Shown piece after piece: positions 10,963-24,491 of a stretch of 64,000 bases of DNA (positions are counted from its first letter, which is position 1; each line of letters starts with the position of its first letter). The notes below the pieces were generated by a model that searched no databases, was not told the origin of the DNA, and worked only from the letters and a program-made list of their open reading frames with translations. The stretch covers positions 1,488,001 to 1,552,000 of the forward strand of contig JAGPNK010000008.1 of assembly GCA_020746835.1 (NCBI GenBank). The letters run 5' to 3'. A program made the position numbers and the translations under genes. This stretch comes from Stachybotrys elegans (taxonomy: Eukaryota; Ascomycota; Sordariomycetes; Hypocreales; Stachybotryaceae).

Positions 10963-13900
10963 ATGCGCATCAAACCAATTGCTCCCGACGGGAGGCCATC
11001 GTCGGCAGCGCCCTCAATCACCGATCGCTCCGCGAAAGATCCTCTGGGCCTCAAAGTGGTGCACCGGCCGTTAAAGGAGCGTAAAGTGGATATCATCTTT
11101 GTCCATGGTCTTGGGGGCGGTAGCCGCATGACATGGGCAAAAGATCACAACCTCGACAACTTTTGGCCGCTTGAGTTCCTGCCCCTGGAACCCGAGATTG
11201 GCGATGCCCGGATCATGACGTTTGGCTACAATGCTAAGTTCAAGCCAGGAGGTGGCGGGTCAAAAAGCATGTCCCTGCTGGACTTTGCGAAAGAGCTGCT
11301 CTATGACCTCAAGTACGCGACCGATGAATCGTCACCCGACCTCGAGGGCTTGAACCTGGGACAGAAGCCCATAATCTTCCTCGCTCACTCGATGGGCGGA
11401 CTGGTCATCAAGGAAGCATATATGCAGGGCAAGGACGACCCCAAGTACGCGGCTATCATCAACGCTATCTCGTCTATCATCTTTCTATCGACACCACACC
11501 GGGGTACCAACCTGGCCGAGACACTCAATCGCATCCTGAGAGTTTCTCTAGTAGCCACTCCCATGCAGTTCATAGTAGAACTCGCATCGGGCTCGCAAAT
11601 GTTACAGAAGTTGAATGAGTCGTTTCGGCATGTGGCTGAGAAGCTAGACATCATTTCCTTCTACGAGACCCGTCCTACGGCTCTAATTAAGAGCACAACT
11701 AGCATCATGGTTTTGGAGAAGGAGTCTTCGGTGCTCGGGTATCCCGGCGAGGTATCCAAGCCTCTTGATGCGGATCATAATGGAATCTGCAAATATAATG
11801 GCCCAGATGATCCACGGTACATCACCGTGAGGAACGCACTGAAGCACCTGATCGCTAAAGCTTCCTCTAATGGTACATGCAACGCACCTCTCTTTATTGG
11901 TTGCTGGGGAATCTAACTGGATATTCAGGGGAAAGGGGCTCACTGAGCAGACATGCAGACCTCAACGGCAACAAGGAGTCCACCTGGAGAGACCACCACT
12001 ACCATGGAGCAGTAACCAGGCGCATTTCAGCCACAGACGGTGAGCCAAACAATCCTGACTCACAATAAAATTTTTTTTTTTGTAACTGATTCTCATTGGT
12101 AATTTTAGAATTGCCAGACCAGTCTAGCGCAACGGAAACCAGCCAGGAAATTCTAGAGGAGTATCTCTCTTCAGCGGAGTCCCCCAATCAAGACTTCAAC
12201 TTCTTCCGTGACCGCTGGACCGTTGGTACCTGCCAGTGGATACTCAACAACCAAGTCTTCTCAAGCTGGCTTGAAGATAATCGTGCAAGCCCACGTGTAT
12301 TGTGGTTCCAAGGCAACGCAGCCAGTGGCAAGTCTATCATGTCCTCCTTCATCATTGACAAGCTTGTCCGTGATGGTCTACCTTGTTACTATTTCTTTCT
12401 CCGTTTCAATGATCAAAAGAAGCGTTCGATAGGCGCTCTTCTGCGGTCACTGGCTGCCCAGATGGCCAACTCTATTCCTACCTACGCACATAAGTTGGTG
12501 GAGGTTGTTTCAGTAGCTGCCAATCTGAGAACGGCTGACTTTCGGAGCACCTGGCAATGGTTCTTTAAAGATATCCTATTTTCCTTGGGAGACGAACTCA
12601 AAAATCCGATATATTGGGTCATTGATGGCTTAGACGAGGCTGACGCTCCCGCAACGCTGATCCGCCTGCTTGCTGACATGGATGTGAAAGCCGCCAACAT
12701 CCCACTTCGGGTTCTCATTGCTAGCCGCAAGACGCACGAGATTTCGTCTGCATTTCTGCGACTCGGACGACGGATGGCCTTTGACACAACAAGGATCGAG
12801 GGCAGCCGAGAAGATCTGCTTGCATATGTCGAGCAGGAACTCGATTTCACCGAGGAGAGCGAGTATCGTGACCAAGTAGTAGCCCAGCTGCTTGAGCGTG
12901 CGGGTGGAAACTTCTTGTGGTTGCATCTAGCCGTGAATAAGATCAATCAGTGTCATACAAAGTTGGGCGTTGAGAGGGCACTGGAGGATTTACCGTCGGG
13001 CATGCAAGACCTATATGATCGAATGGCTTCGTTGGTACAGAACCAGCCAAACAATAGCGACCGTCGCTTAGGGCAGAGCGTCCTCGGTTGGGCCACGTGT
13101 GCAAGACGGTCTATCACCAGTGAGGAGCTGAGAGATGCTCTGGGAGGAACTGGTGACACGAATGAGATCCTCGATATTCACAGGACTGTGGAAGACCTCT
13201 GCGGAGGTTTTGTTGTTGTCGACAATGACGGCAAGATTGCCATGCTCCACGAGACGGCTCGCGAGTATCTCACCGGCCTCGCATCATGCCAGAGCACAGG
13301 GCGGTCATGTGTGATTGATACACGGACAACACATGATCTCCTATTCAAGAGATGCATAACTTGTCTCTCGCAGCCAGACTTGAGAAGCCGCATCAGTCGG
13401 GGGGAACCACCCGCCCTTCTCAACTACGCTATTAGTTCATGGTATATTCACTTGTCGAAAGGAACATGCACCGATCCCAACCCTGAGATTCTAGACGCAC
13501 TCGTGCGATTTCTTCAAAGCCCTCACATTCTCGTCTGGATTTCTAGCGCGGCAGCACAAAATGCACTCCAGTTCTTGGTCACTGCGTCTCGATATTTGAC
13601 CAACGTCGTTCTAGCTCTGCAACGGTTCCAAGATGAAATCGAGCCCTTGAACCAACACCAGACGACTGAGGTGATCGAAGATTGGGCGACAGACCTAATC
13701 AAGATTGTGGGAAAATTCGGCAAGAACCTGAGGCGGGATCCAGAGTCAATCTACAGGCGGATTCCGCCCTTCTGTCCTTTACCTTCCATGATCTATCAGC
13801 AGTTTGGCAAAAATAAGAGCCGAACGTTGCAAGTTAGTGGTCTCGCTACCGCGAAGTGGGATGATAGCATAGCCCGCTTCACGTTTGAGGCTGGCGTGTT

Positions 13901-16151
13901 GCCATCAGCGGTATTGAATGCTGGAAGTCGCGTGGTGATACTAACCATGGTTCGGAGGAACAGCACAATTCTCATCTACAACGACGCTACATTTGAAGAG
14001 CAGCGGCGCATGAAGCATGACGAGTGGGTTTTGATGATGCAAGTTAATAAATCGGGCACCCTACTGGTAACCTACGGCTACAAGACCACCAGGATCTGGG
14101 ACATCCTTACTGGTGACTGTATCAGGGTTGCCAACAACCCAAACACCCTCCCGCGACCGCAGGCCATCACGTTCTTCGATGACGGAATCCTAATGAGCAG
14201 CGCCGATCGCCGCATTCGCACTCTCTCTATCAATCGTGACACCAATGCCAGTGCCGACTGGGTGCTCAAGTCACAGGTTGAGGAACAGGGACAGGTCCTT
14301 CGAGGTGTCATAGCGAATTCTCCCACCTGCTCAGCCATCAGCCACGACGGGCGCATGGTGGCGTACGGCTACCGTGGGCATCCTATTACTGTCTGGGAAG
14401 TTGAACCTACCGCCTTCTTCAGCGAGATCATGCTAGACGCAGATGAAGCAATTGACATGCTGGAAGTGGTGAGCATAAGATGGCACCCCTTGCGGTATGA
14501 GATTTTCTGCCTGAGCAATGTCGGCGTCTTGTTTAAATGGGATCCTGAATATGACCGGGCCGAGTTCATGACTTACGCGCGTGCGGATAAGTTCAATATT
14601 AGCCACAATGGCTCTCTTGTGGTGGCTGGCAATGCGACAGGCACCATCAAAGTCTACGCGACTGTGGACCTGTCACTTTTGTGTCAATTACACTCGCAAG
14701 ACAGCATCCTAGGTCTATCCTTTAGCTCAGACTCACGGAGGCTGTATGACATACGGAACCATTACGGAATTGTCTGGGAGCCCGACGCACTCGTGAGGTT
14801 GGCAGAAAAGTCTCAAGACCCAGAGAGTAACACCGACCTTGACTTTATAGACGACAATGGGAGACCAGCCAAGCCTTCACCGTGTTTGGAGCACACATCA
14901 GCGCGATTACACATTATTAAACCATTGGCCAGACAACAGACCGGGTCTCTCTACTGCTACGGCACAGAGGACGGCGTCTCGATACTGGGAGAGATTGGAA
15001 GGGGCGACGTGGGAGAGATAGCACGCTCAACGAGCTGCTTGCCCGTTGACAACATGGCGTGGAGCAAGGACGGTCAGCTCCTAGCCATCAGTGACATCGG
15101 AGGGCGATTGCTATTGAAGCATGTCGTGCGATTGTCTAATGAATGGACTATCCAACACAAGCATAATCTGGTCATTTCCCCTTCCCAAGGTCACATCACA
15201 CATCTCATCTTCCATCCTTCCGGAAACAGACTGCTGGCTACTACTCCAAAGACACTCCATTTCGTGAACCTTGAGACGTGGGAGGTAAACAGCAAGCCAT
15301 CTCCGGTTGATTGCGAAACCGATATCAAGTGGACATGCCATCCCACGATCCCTGATTACATCCTCGGATTTTCTAGCACGTGTGTGAGCATAATCTCTTG
15401 GACAACTCTTGAAGAGCTGGGTGTCCAAACATACATGCCATCACAGACAGCAAATAATTCCGAGCGGGTACCTGTGAACCTTTCTGAACCTAGGGTCCTC
15501 AACAGCAGACATAAAGCTGATAGGCATAGACTCGGCCGGCTGTTATCGGGTCAAGGATTGCCCCAAATACTCCTCGAAACATATCATGTGGCCACCGCTG
15601 GAGAGTCTGCCCGGGAGTTCCTAATCTTTGAAACGACAGATATCAATCCTAGTCCAGGCGATGAGATGACTGGACTTTCATATACCACGTTGCCAGAGTA
15701 TGTGAGCTTACGGATCCGCGAACCACTTGCTTTCCTCCCACGACGGAGACTTGCCTACCTCGACCGTGATAAATGGATCTGCACGTTCCGTCTCTCTACA
15801 AGACCAAATCTCCACGCTTCGCGACTGCTTGGAACCGCATCACCATCTCTGCCATCCAACGTCCCGGCTCGCCAGGAACACGTGCACCAACTCTCCGATA
15901 TGATGGTCGGTAGAGGGGTGGGCCAGCAGATAACACGGGCCCCAAGAAATGGTGTAGCAGTGGCGAGAAGACATGGTTCGGAGTCTACTCCATCTTCCCA
16001 TGCTGACGGGGTAGAGAGACATTATTTCTTACGAGAAGATTGGGCTATGGCAAATGAAATCCATCTCTGCGCCATGGCGCCGGACGGCGCCCTGCTTTGT
16101 CCACAGAGTGGAGGCATTGCATCAGTACAATCAGCAAGCCTTGGAAGATAG
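10963..16151 (+). CDS. NOD-like receptor: SesB-type hydrolase, NACHT, WD-like repeats
   Basis: Intact STAND-class receptor of 1687 aa in three exons (10963-11872, 11929-12039, 12109-16151), all in phase. The N-terminus (about 1-300) is an alpha/beta hydrolase of the SesB/PGAP1-like type: VDIIFVHGLGGGS, nucleophile Ser143 in AHSMGG, then STPHRGT. Next comes NACHT: P-loop WFQGNAASGKS near residue 405, Walker B VIDGLDEA near 510, and the FLWLHLAV winged-helix region. From about residue 900 the protein shows degenerate WD-like repeats (TRIWDILTGDC, ITVWEVEP, GTIKVYATVD), usually the ligand-sensing part. Such proteins act in the cytosol in non-self recognition and regulated cell death. The repeats here are divergent, not the near-identical hypervariable kind. 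Intron 2 holds an 11-T run before the acceptor. Domain classes are clear; the trigger and outcome are inferred from family. Confidence 0.9.
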
Positions 16152-16454
16152 AGCATAATAGGTTCAAATAAGAAGTGGCCATTTTCCTTTCTCTACGTGG
16201 TTTATCTTACTCCTCAGGTTATCATACGCCCGGTCACCAAAGGTAAGTCTTGGAAACGCCCAGTAAGTGCCCAGGATGCAATATTAAACCATGCGGATAA
16301 AGTGCTGAATTACATGCGACTGAAAGCTGCGTCCAGAAGGAAACAGAAGCTTCACTCGTAGATGCACGTCCAAAACATACCACTGACACACTATTAGTGG
16401 CAATGGAGTAAAAGTGTTGCTAAACAATGAAGTAAAGTAATAGCCAGTAAGCCT
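16152..16454. other. Convergent spacer between receptor and first PKS
   Basis: About 300 bp between two converging 3' ends. It shows no coding signal and presumably carries 3' UTRs. Confidence 0.4.
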
Positions 16455-19400
16455 CTAACTATGCAATAAGAGCTGTTCCTCCAATGATACCGAAATCGTT
16501 CCTAATGAATCCTGGAAGCTTAAAAGGTTAAGAAAGGGAATGTCGTAGTGAAAAGAGTTCCAGAGCCACGATCTGAATTCCGAAGCAATCATACTGTCCA
16601 TTCCGTACTGTGCAAATGCCCTGTCGGGGTCAATCTGATTCTTTGGCGTAAGGAGCATGTCGGAAATCTTCTTCACCAGTACCTCCAAGAGTAATTCCCT
16701 CAAAGAAGCGGCACCACTTTGTGACTTGAACCGGCCCAATATCGACCGAGCCATGCCTTTTACCCCTGCGTCATCGTTGACAAAGGACTCGGCCGCCCAT
16801 GATCCGGCGCTTCGCGAAGCCTTCAGCGCAGCTGCCAGAATCGACATTCGATGATCGTCCAACGTAGAATTGGAAATCTCGAAGCCCTGGCTCGTGAGCT
16901 TTCGAACACTTGTAATCTCCAGTCCGGTGAGAATGTGGGCAGGTGCTGGTGTTCCTGGTGTTGGTCCACAATAGCTACCAGTGCCCCCAATGGAAAAGTC
17001 AACAAGGCGGAGAAGGTCATTCTCAGTCAGAGGATGGGTCCCTCTCTTCAGTAAGAGACTCTCGATCTCGGGATTCTCATGGACATACCCAACATCAGAT
17101 ACCATCCCGAGTGCAAGCGACACGGCTGGCTTGCCGTTGCTCCTTCTCCAACGTGCGAACGAATCAAGAAAGGCGTTCGCTGCGCAGTAATTGCTTTCCG
17201 TCGGTATACCAATAGTTCCGTTCATGGAAGACATCATGACGAAGAAGTCAAGAGCTTCATCGTGTCCATCGAGTGCCGCATGGAGGTTCCAAGTACCTGC
17301 CCATTTAGGTCTCACAGACTCGTGCCACGCTTCACTGCTCATCTTGCCGAAGAGATCTTCATGAAGTCCCATGGCAGCCTGCAGCACACCGCCAATTGGC
17401 CCTCCAAGCTCCTTGGATGCTGATATGCTGGCCGCCACATCGTCAGGGTTGGCAACATCACCCTTGATCACCGTTATGGCTGCCCCTTCCTGCCTTAGCA
17501 AAGTCACAAACTCACGGGCGGTGGACTTGTCGCAGCCGGATCTTTGAAGAAAGACGAATTTCTGTGCACCTCGCCACTTCATCCGCCGTGCCACACTTCT
17601 ACCGAGGCCTCCAAGAGCGCCAACAAGGATATAGACCTTATCTGGACTCAGGACGGTGAGATACCTTGGAGGTGCGACCTGCCAAGTGAGTTAGTCATTG
17701 AGACCACCAAGCAAAAAGGAGCCAGCACCTACAGTCAAGAGGCTATTCGGGTCTTCGAGAGAGATGACAATCTTTCCAATCCTGTCTTTGGACGAAAAGT
17801 ACCGATATGCGCTGGATACGTCAGATACGTCGAAAGTTGTCACAGGCACAGGCTGAATCTCCTTGAGTCGGTATAGTTCGAGAACATCTTTAACCAGGCT
17901 GTAGGTGTGCATCACAGGCGTTAGCATGTACTAGGAAGAATAAGAAGCTGACTCACCCAGCCAAATGGTTTTGATGATAGTCCCCATCCTGGAAGAACAT
18001 CTCGGTCAGGTCGAAGGCGGTAAAGGTGGTATTGCGCGAGACGATATCCATCTCCAGCTTGCCGGCATCAACCAATTCACGCTTGCCGACTTCAACAAAG
18101 CGACCAAAGGGAGCTAGGCAGCGCCAGGTCGCATGCATCAGGTCCCCAACTAGCGAGTTGACAACAACATTTACACCCCGGCCACCAGTTGCAGCGTTCA
18201 ACGCGCTCACGAAACCGTCGTCCCGGGAGCTAAAGATATGCGTAGAAGGTACGCTGCAGTGGCTGACCAGGTACTCCCGCTTAGCTTGCGAGCCCACAGT
18301 GGTGTACACCTCTGCGCCAACGCGCTGGGCCAGGGCTATCGTGGCAAGACCGAAAGCGCCGGCGGCTGAGTGCACAAGGATCGACTCGCCGCGGCGTAGC
18401 CGTGCCATGTCTCGAATGGCATACAGAGCCGTGGAGTAGATGGTCGGTAATGTCGCCATCACTGCCCCGTCCTCGCACGGCAGCAGCTTGTGGCAGGTCC
18501 AGGCGGGAACTCGCTCGGTGGTTGAGAAGCTGTGGGGTGCGAGGACCACGACGCGATCTCCAACACGAAGATCTTCTTCACCCGGCCCAATCGCCGTAAC
18601 GACACCGCTGAATTCAATGGCTGCTGTCCCAGTCCTAGTTTCGACACGTCCCCTCATCGTGTATACATCCTTCGCATTCAGGCTGACAGCCTTGGTCTCG
18701 ACATCAACAAAGCCTGTGGGAGGGCCTGCTGGAGGCTCACAGAGTTGTTGGAAATGCATCGAATCCATAGTTCCCATCCTGTCTATGGACAGCCTCGCTG
18801 GGTTTGCATGCGACAGTTTCAGCTGGGCCATAGATGCGCTTGTCTTCCAGGACCGGTGCTGGAAAGCAGCGTTGATTTCCAAGTTAGGCTCGATTCGGCT
18901 GACGTGGAGCAGTCCGTGTGACAGAGCATACTCCTTGTCGTCGATGTATTCTTGTTGATCAAGCACACGGGCGATATTGTAGCAGACATTGTCAGACCCT
19001 GACGAGAAGACCTCTGGAGATCCAACGTCAATTACTGCGAACCGAAGCGATGGCTGCTCGACCATGAGGACACGGGATAGGCCTTGCACCAAGCACAAGT
19101 CGGGGTTGGGTACAGCAAATAAATTTGCTCCAATTAGCCAGACAATCTCCCTCGTTACGCTGGTCAAGCCGTGGAGAAGTTCCATGTCCTCCCGGTTCAG
19201 AGTAGCAAGTACTGGCCGTTCCATCTCGAGCAATGAGATGCACAGCACGTCTTCGGATATTACCGGTGCTGCGAGTTCACTGAGGGTCTTGCAAACGACG
19301 TCGCATGCACCGTACGTCAAGTGCAAGCGTCTTGTTAACTCTGCAATGAAGTCTTGCAGGCAAGTCGATAATTCGTCGCCCTGCTAGTGTCAGTATCAAC

Positions 19401-22400
19401 TCCAAGTAAGCCCATGGTAGAGTATATACGAACCACTATCAGAATAATGCGCTGCCGCTGATTCATCTGTGACGTGGCACGAATTGCCAGCGAGAGGCAG
19501 TTTCCAATATCCAACACCTCAAAGTTCGCTGCGACCAACAGCGTTGTAGCGGATTCCGACTGAGGGAAAATGACGACGGCACGGTCATTCATAAGAGGTA
19601 GATGATGCTTGATTGTGCCACCCGTGAGCTTGCTGTTCTGCGAGGAGCGTTCTTGTTAGCAGCACATCCCTGACACGTTGGTGGTTTACTTACCGCGTGG
19701 ACCACGGCAACGTCGAACTTCCTTCCATCAGGGTCCGCGGCTGCAACGCCATTTTCGCTATCCAACTGGGCAGAGAACCATGAATCCAGGCGTGGAAATG
19801 CGGTCGCATGTCCCAGCAACTCCAGCCACTCCGCCTTTGAAGACTCTTCTGTTGCCCCAGTCTCTAGGACGCGCATTGGAGGGTTTTTGTGGCCTGCTAG
19901 ATCCAGAAGTGCTCCAGCCATTTCCCTGAACTCTCCATCATCTTCCCTTGAAGGCAGGCCTCTCTGCTGGATGAAGCCGGCAACGTAGACCTCGAGCTGA
20001 GGAAGAGTTTCCCGTGTTAGGTGCATAATGTCGGGCTTCCAGCCCACACGCATTGCAATATGCCTCTGCAAGCTCGGGTCGTCATTGTTGTTATCCTCAA
20101 CGACCTTCCCAGTGTATGCAAATAGTCGGACCCCTTTCATATCGACTAGAGGCATACTCTGGGCATCAAGTAGACTGCAATCTGCTCTTAGGGTAGAAAA
20201 CCCTGTTTTCTGAGATGTCGCATAAATACGTCCCTCTTCCCCCACGTCGCGAGAGCTGACTGTCACGATACGACATTCCGCTATGAAGACGGGTACATAG
20301 GCCCGGAATGCATCAGGATTTCCAGCGGCGGCGCTGATAAGCGTGGCCTGCAGACAAGAATCGATTGTGAGGGGATGCATCGCGTAGCTATTCGCGGATT
20401 CGGGGAGCATTGGCGGACGGATTCGAGAAGTGCATAGGACGTCGGGCCGGATTTGGTTGCTGTCCGTCTGCACTCCATCCAGAGTTTGAAAGTGAGGACC
20501 AAATGACATGCCCACCTCCTTGTACTGCTCATGCCACCTCTTCATTGTCCAGTTCCGATACCCGCTCGTGTCGGGAACTGCTCGGAGGGATACCGTTCCT
20601 TCAGGGGATGCGTCAAATACTCGGACACTCCCCGCACAATGAAGAGTTGTTTTCCCAGCGGACCACGATGACACGGTGAAATCATATATGTTGGCCGAGG
20701 ACGTCTTTGTTGATAGTTTCCTCGAAGTCATGGTAGTGTGCATCTCGAGAGGCACTTGTTCAAGCTCACTCTCCTCGGGCACCAGCAGAGCGGTCATGAT
20801 GCTTACGTTCTGGAACTCGAATGCTGCACGCTCCAACGATGCTGTGGCGCTCTCCGCCCTGACTCTTGTAACAGCCTCCATAGCCATGGCAAGGTAGCCA
20901 GCAGCCGGAAATAACACCTGGCTCTCAACCCTATGGTCGCAAAGCCATGGTACTTCGCTTGGTCGAAGGACATTTCGCCAACTCCAGTCAATCCCGTTTC
21001 CAGCAAGTTGCTGCGAGCCTAGCAGCTCATGCCGAATGAAAGAACGATTTCGTAACTCAATACTCGCACGAGGCTCGAACCATGCTAGGCCTGCCGAATA
21101 ATCCCATGGGTATGGCGGCATGCCCCTGAATAGCGTACGGCCTTCTTCGCCGGTCAAGTTGATAGCCCTCCAGTTCAGCTTATGACCGTAAGCGAACAAT
21201 CTACCAGCGAGCCTCATCATAGAATGATATGCATCTCCGCCCCTAATAAGTGTTGGGGAATATGGAATCGCCCGCTCATCAAACGACGCGGACTTCCGAA
21301 TTTGACTAATAGGGCCTTTCAGTGCAGAATGCGGGCCTATCTCAATGATGTGAAACCTCTGGCCCTGGATAAGGTGCTGCAGTGTGGTGGAGAATTTGAC
21401 TGGGTTCTCAAGGTTGTCTCTCCAGTATTTGGGCATTGATGTCGATCTGTGGGCAAGGTCGGGACCATCTTGGCTGTGATGAACAGTCGAGTACATCTTG
21501 GCCGCGAACCGGCTGTCCAGGGGTGCATTGGGGAGGCTGAGGGAGAGTAGCTCTTCGTACATGGCACCGGCATCTTTCATCCACGGTGAATGATAGGCCT
21601 GACCACCTGTCTCCAGAAGTCGACAGAACACTTTGCGGTCCAGCAGGTGCAGCTTTATCTCATCAATGCCTCCCTTCTCTCCACTCAAGGTCACACTCTC
21701 TGGCGCATTGATACATGCAACGCAAACCCGGCCCTCGAGTCTATGGTGCCGAATGAGGGCTTCAGCCTCTTCAGCAGCAATACCACAGGCAAGCATTGCG
21801 CGGGCCGTTGGTTGATGTGCTACCGCATATCCCCGAAAATACGCAACAATAATAGCTTGGGATGCGCTATAAAAGAGTCAGCGGACCAGACATTTCATGG
21901 CCAACAACAAATGAAATGGAAGCAGGGGTGGCTAAACCAACCTAAGAAGCCCAGCCGCGTATGCTGAGGCAATCTCGCCCGAGGAGTGACCTACAGCGGC
22001 AGATGGATGAACTCCCCAGTCGTACAGCATATTCACGAGGCCAAGCTGTAGAGCGGTACAAACTGGTTGGCTAATAGCAGGATTGTGAATTTGGCTCTCG
22101 TCGCCATCTCGCCGCAATATGCTCTCCAAGGTCCAGTCGGGTGCGTATGGAGGCATTAGGCCTTGGAGACCTCTGTCCAACCCCCGAATGGTGTCGAGGA
22201 AGACTGCGCTGTGTTCAAGCAGTTTTTTCCCCATACCAGCGTACTGGTTGGCCGGTGAAGATAAATGCGAAGTTCAGCGTGTCTAGAGGACTTGGATAAG
22301 CATCTTCTGGCGACTGGATTGTCCAACCCCCTGGTGCGTCTTGGCTAGGACTCGCCAACAACCACGTTTTGTGCTTGAAACGTGTCACACGCTCCCCTAG

Positions 22401-24491
22401 TGTATAGCTCATGCTTTCCATGTCTCGGGTATTGCACGATTCTGCAATCTGGCGAATCTGACTGACCCGAATTTTCAGGGATTCCTGCGAAGCAGCGGAG
22501 AGTGGCAGGACCAAGGGCTGGTGATGTGGCTTGTCAAGTGGCTCAAGGTTTTGCGTAGAGCGGTGAGACATGTAGCTGGAAAGCGATTCGATGATGGCAT
22601 GCGCATTGGCTCCGCCGTAACCAAAAGAGCTGAGGCTAGCTCGTTGAAGCTTCCGTGGCCATGGCTGAGCCTCGGTCACAACCTGCATATTATGGCGGTC
22701 CAGTCCAACTTTTGCATGACCAGTTCAGTCAACATTTCTCCTTTCTGTTGGAAGTAAAGAAACTTACGTCTGGGACTGGGCGTCTCAACTCCCCGAGTAG
22801 GAGGTATGATGCCATGTTGAAAGGACAGTAGAATCTTCATAAGCGAGGTAAGACTGCTTGCCGCCTCACTGTGTCCAAAGTTCGGCTTTGTCTGCACATC
22901 GAGTCAGTAAGCAAATACATCACCCCCCTACTATGACCAGCAATGACCAGCGTAAGTGCAGGGAAGCAGGAACAGGATCACTTACACCCCCAATCTTAAT
23001 TGTCTTACTGCTGCCGACGGAAAAGCATTTCCCTAATGCAGACATCTCAACAACATCTCCAACTTCAGTCCCAGTCCCATGACACTCGATATAATCGGTG
23101 TCAGAGAAGTCAAGGTTTGCATTACGGTAGGCCTTACGAACCACAGCTTCCTGGAGTTCTGCGCTGGGATGGATCATACCAGGGGTATGCCCGTTGCTAA
23201 TAGCTTCCTTAGCATTGCACCTTGAAGACCATGACTTGAAACTCACGAGTTAACCGCCGTTCCGCGAATAACACCATAGATGGTGTCATTGTTTTCGATG
23301 GCTGATGAGAGACGCTTTAAATACACGACATTCACACCCTCGGCTCGGGCATATCCATCAGCTGAAATGTCAAAGGTATGGCAAGTCGAGGTTGGAGATA
23401 GCATGCCGGCTTTCATTGCTGCAACATGCGGGAGTGGGTTTAAGATGAGATTAGAGGCTGCCACGACAGCACCATCGCATTCGCCAGCCTTCAAGGCAGA
23501 GACAGCAAGGTGCATGCTATAAATAGACGACGAGCAGGCAGTGTCCAGGGTTAGGCTATGAAACGCGTCAGAAGTGCTATACCAAGATAGAACCTGGCTT
23601 GATGAATGCATCCAGAGTACATCGATGTCAAGGGTCACCCTCTTGGCTCATGTGTTGGTGGCCAAAAGGGATGCTGCACACCGAGATGGAGAGATACGCA
23701 CCTAGGCCCATGAAGGTTGAAAACATGGCTCACTCGATTGGCCAGCATGGTCAGACCAGAGCCGAGTGCATGGTACCGTCGAATGTCATCGGGATCTCTC
23801 ACTTGCATGAGGAAGTGGTCCTGAGTGAAATTGCCTACATAAACTCCCGTGTTGGAGCCAGAAATGCCATCCAGGGAAACGCCAGAGTTCTCAAAGCACT
23901 CAAAAATGACTTCGAGGAGCTTGCGCTGCTGTGGATCAATCTACCGCTTGTTAGCATCATCGGAAAGAGGAAAGGGGGAGAGAAGACGAAGAGAACCACC
24001 AGCATCCAAGCCCTTCTTGGATATTGGGGTTGGATAAGGTGACTAGCTAAAGGGAGAACTCTCGAACATACTACATATCTGTTGGCAATGACGAAGGATC
24101 ATGACAATCAGGTGCCGGATGTGGACATGCCGTATGTAGCTTCAAAATTATTGATACCGAAGAAGTCGTTGTCGAACTGTCGAACATCCTCTCTTAGAAA
24201 GTATCCGCCGTCTACGTTCATCACACCGGATTTGTCGCCCTTTTTGGAAAAGAAACCTGCGATATTGTAACGCTCAGGAGGGACAGTTCCCTGGCCGGTT
24301 CCCTTTCGCATCAGAAACTGCCAGAGGTCCGAAGGCGATCGAACATCACCGGGCAGCCGACATGCTACAAGACTATGGATGAGTATCAGTCATATCATCT
24401 TGGGCTGGAGCGACTTGCCCATTCCAACGACGCAGATTGGATCCTCTGGGGGAGGATGCATGTCGCCGTTTTGCTGATCAATGGATCCCAT
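16455..24491 (-). pseudogene. Highly reducing type I polyketide synthase, probably inactivated
   Basis: Order KS-AT-DH-(decayed MT)-ER-KR-ACP. Exons: 24491-24419, 24364-24132, 23940-23702, 23555-23247, 23196-22986, 22891-22768, 22708-21942, 21866-19694, 19637-19434, 19383-17957, 17898-17733, 17678-16455. KS residues are present (DTACSSS, ECHGTGTE, KPNFGHSEA). AT has GHSSGE; DH has the His in CDHRVESQVLFPAAGY and Asp in HPLTIDSC. ER has HSAAGAFGLATI, KR has VGALGGLG and ESNYCAANAF, ACP has YGMDSM. Between DH and ER only a methyltransferase remnant remains (LETGATEES where LEIGAGTGG is expected). Three oddities: intron 1 is GC-AG; after 24132 no canonical in-phase donor exists although 23940 resumes the KS at IDPQQRKLLE; and the AT core motif at 22241-22253 is short by about 5 bp, shifting frame. 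All other junctions are in phase. Either recent inactivation or a sequence error; the first seems likelier given two independent faults. Confidence 0.85.
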
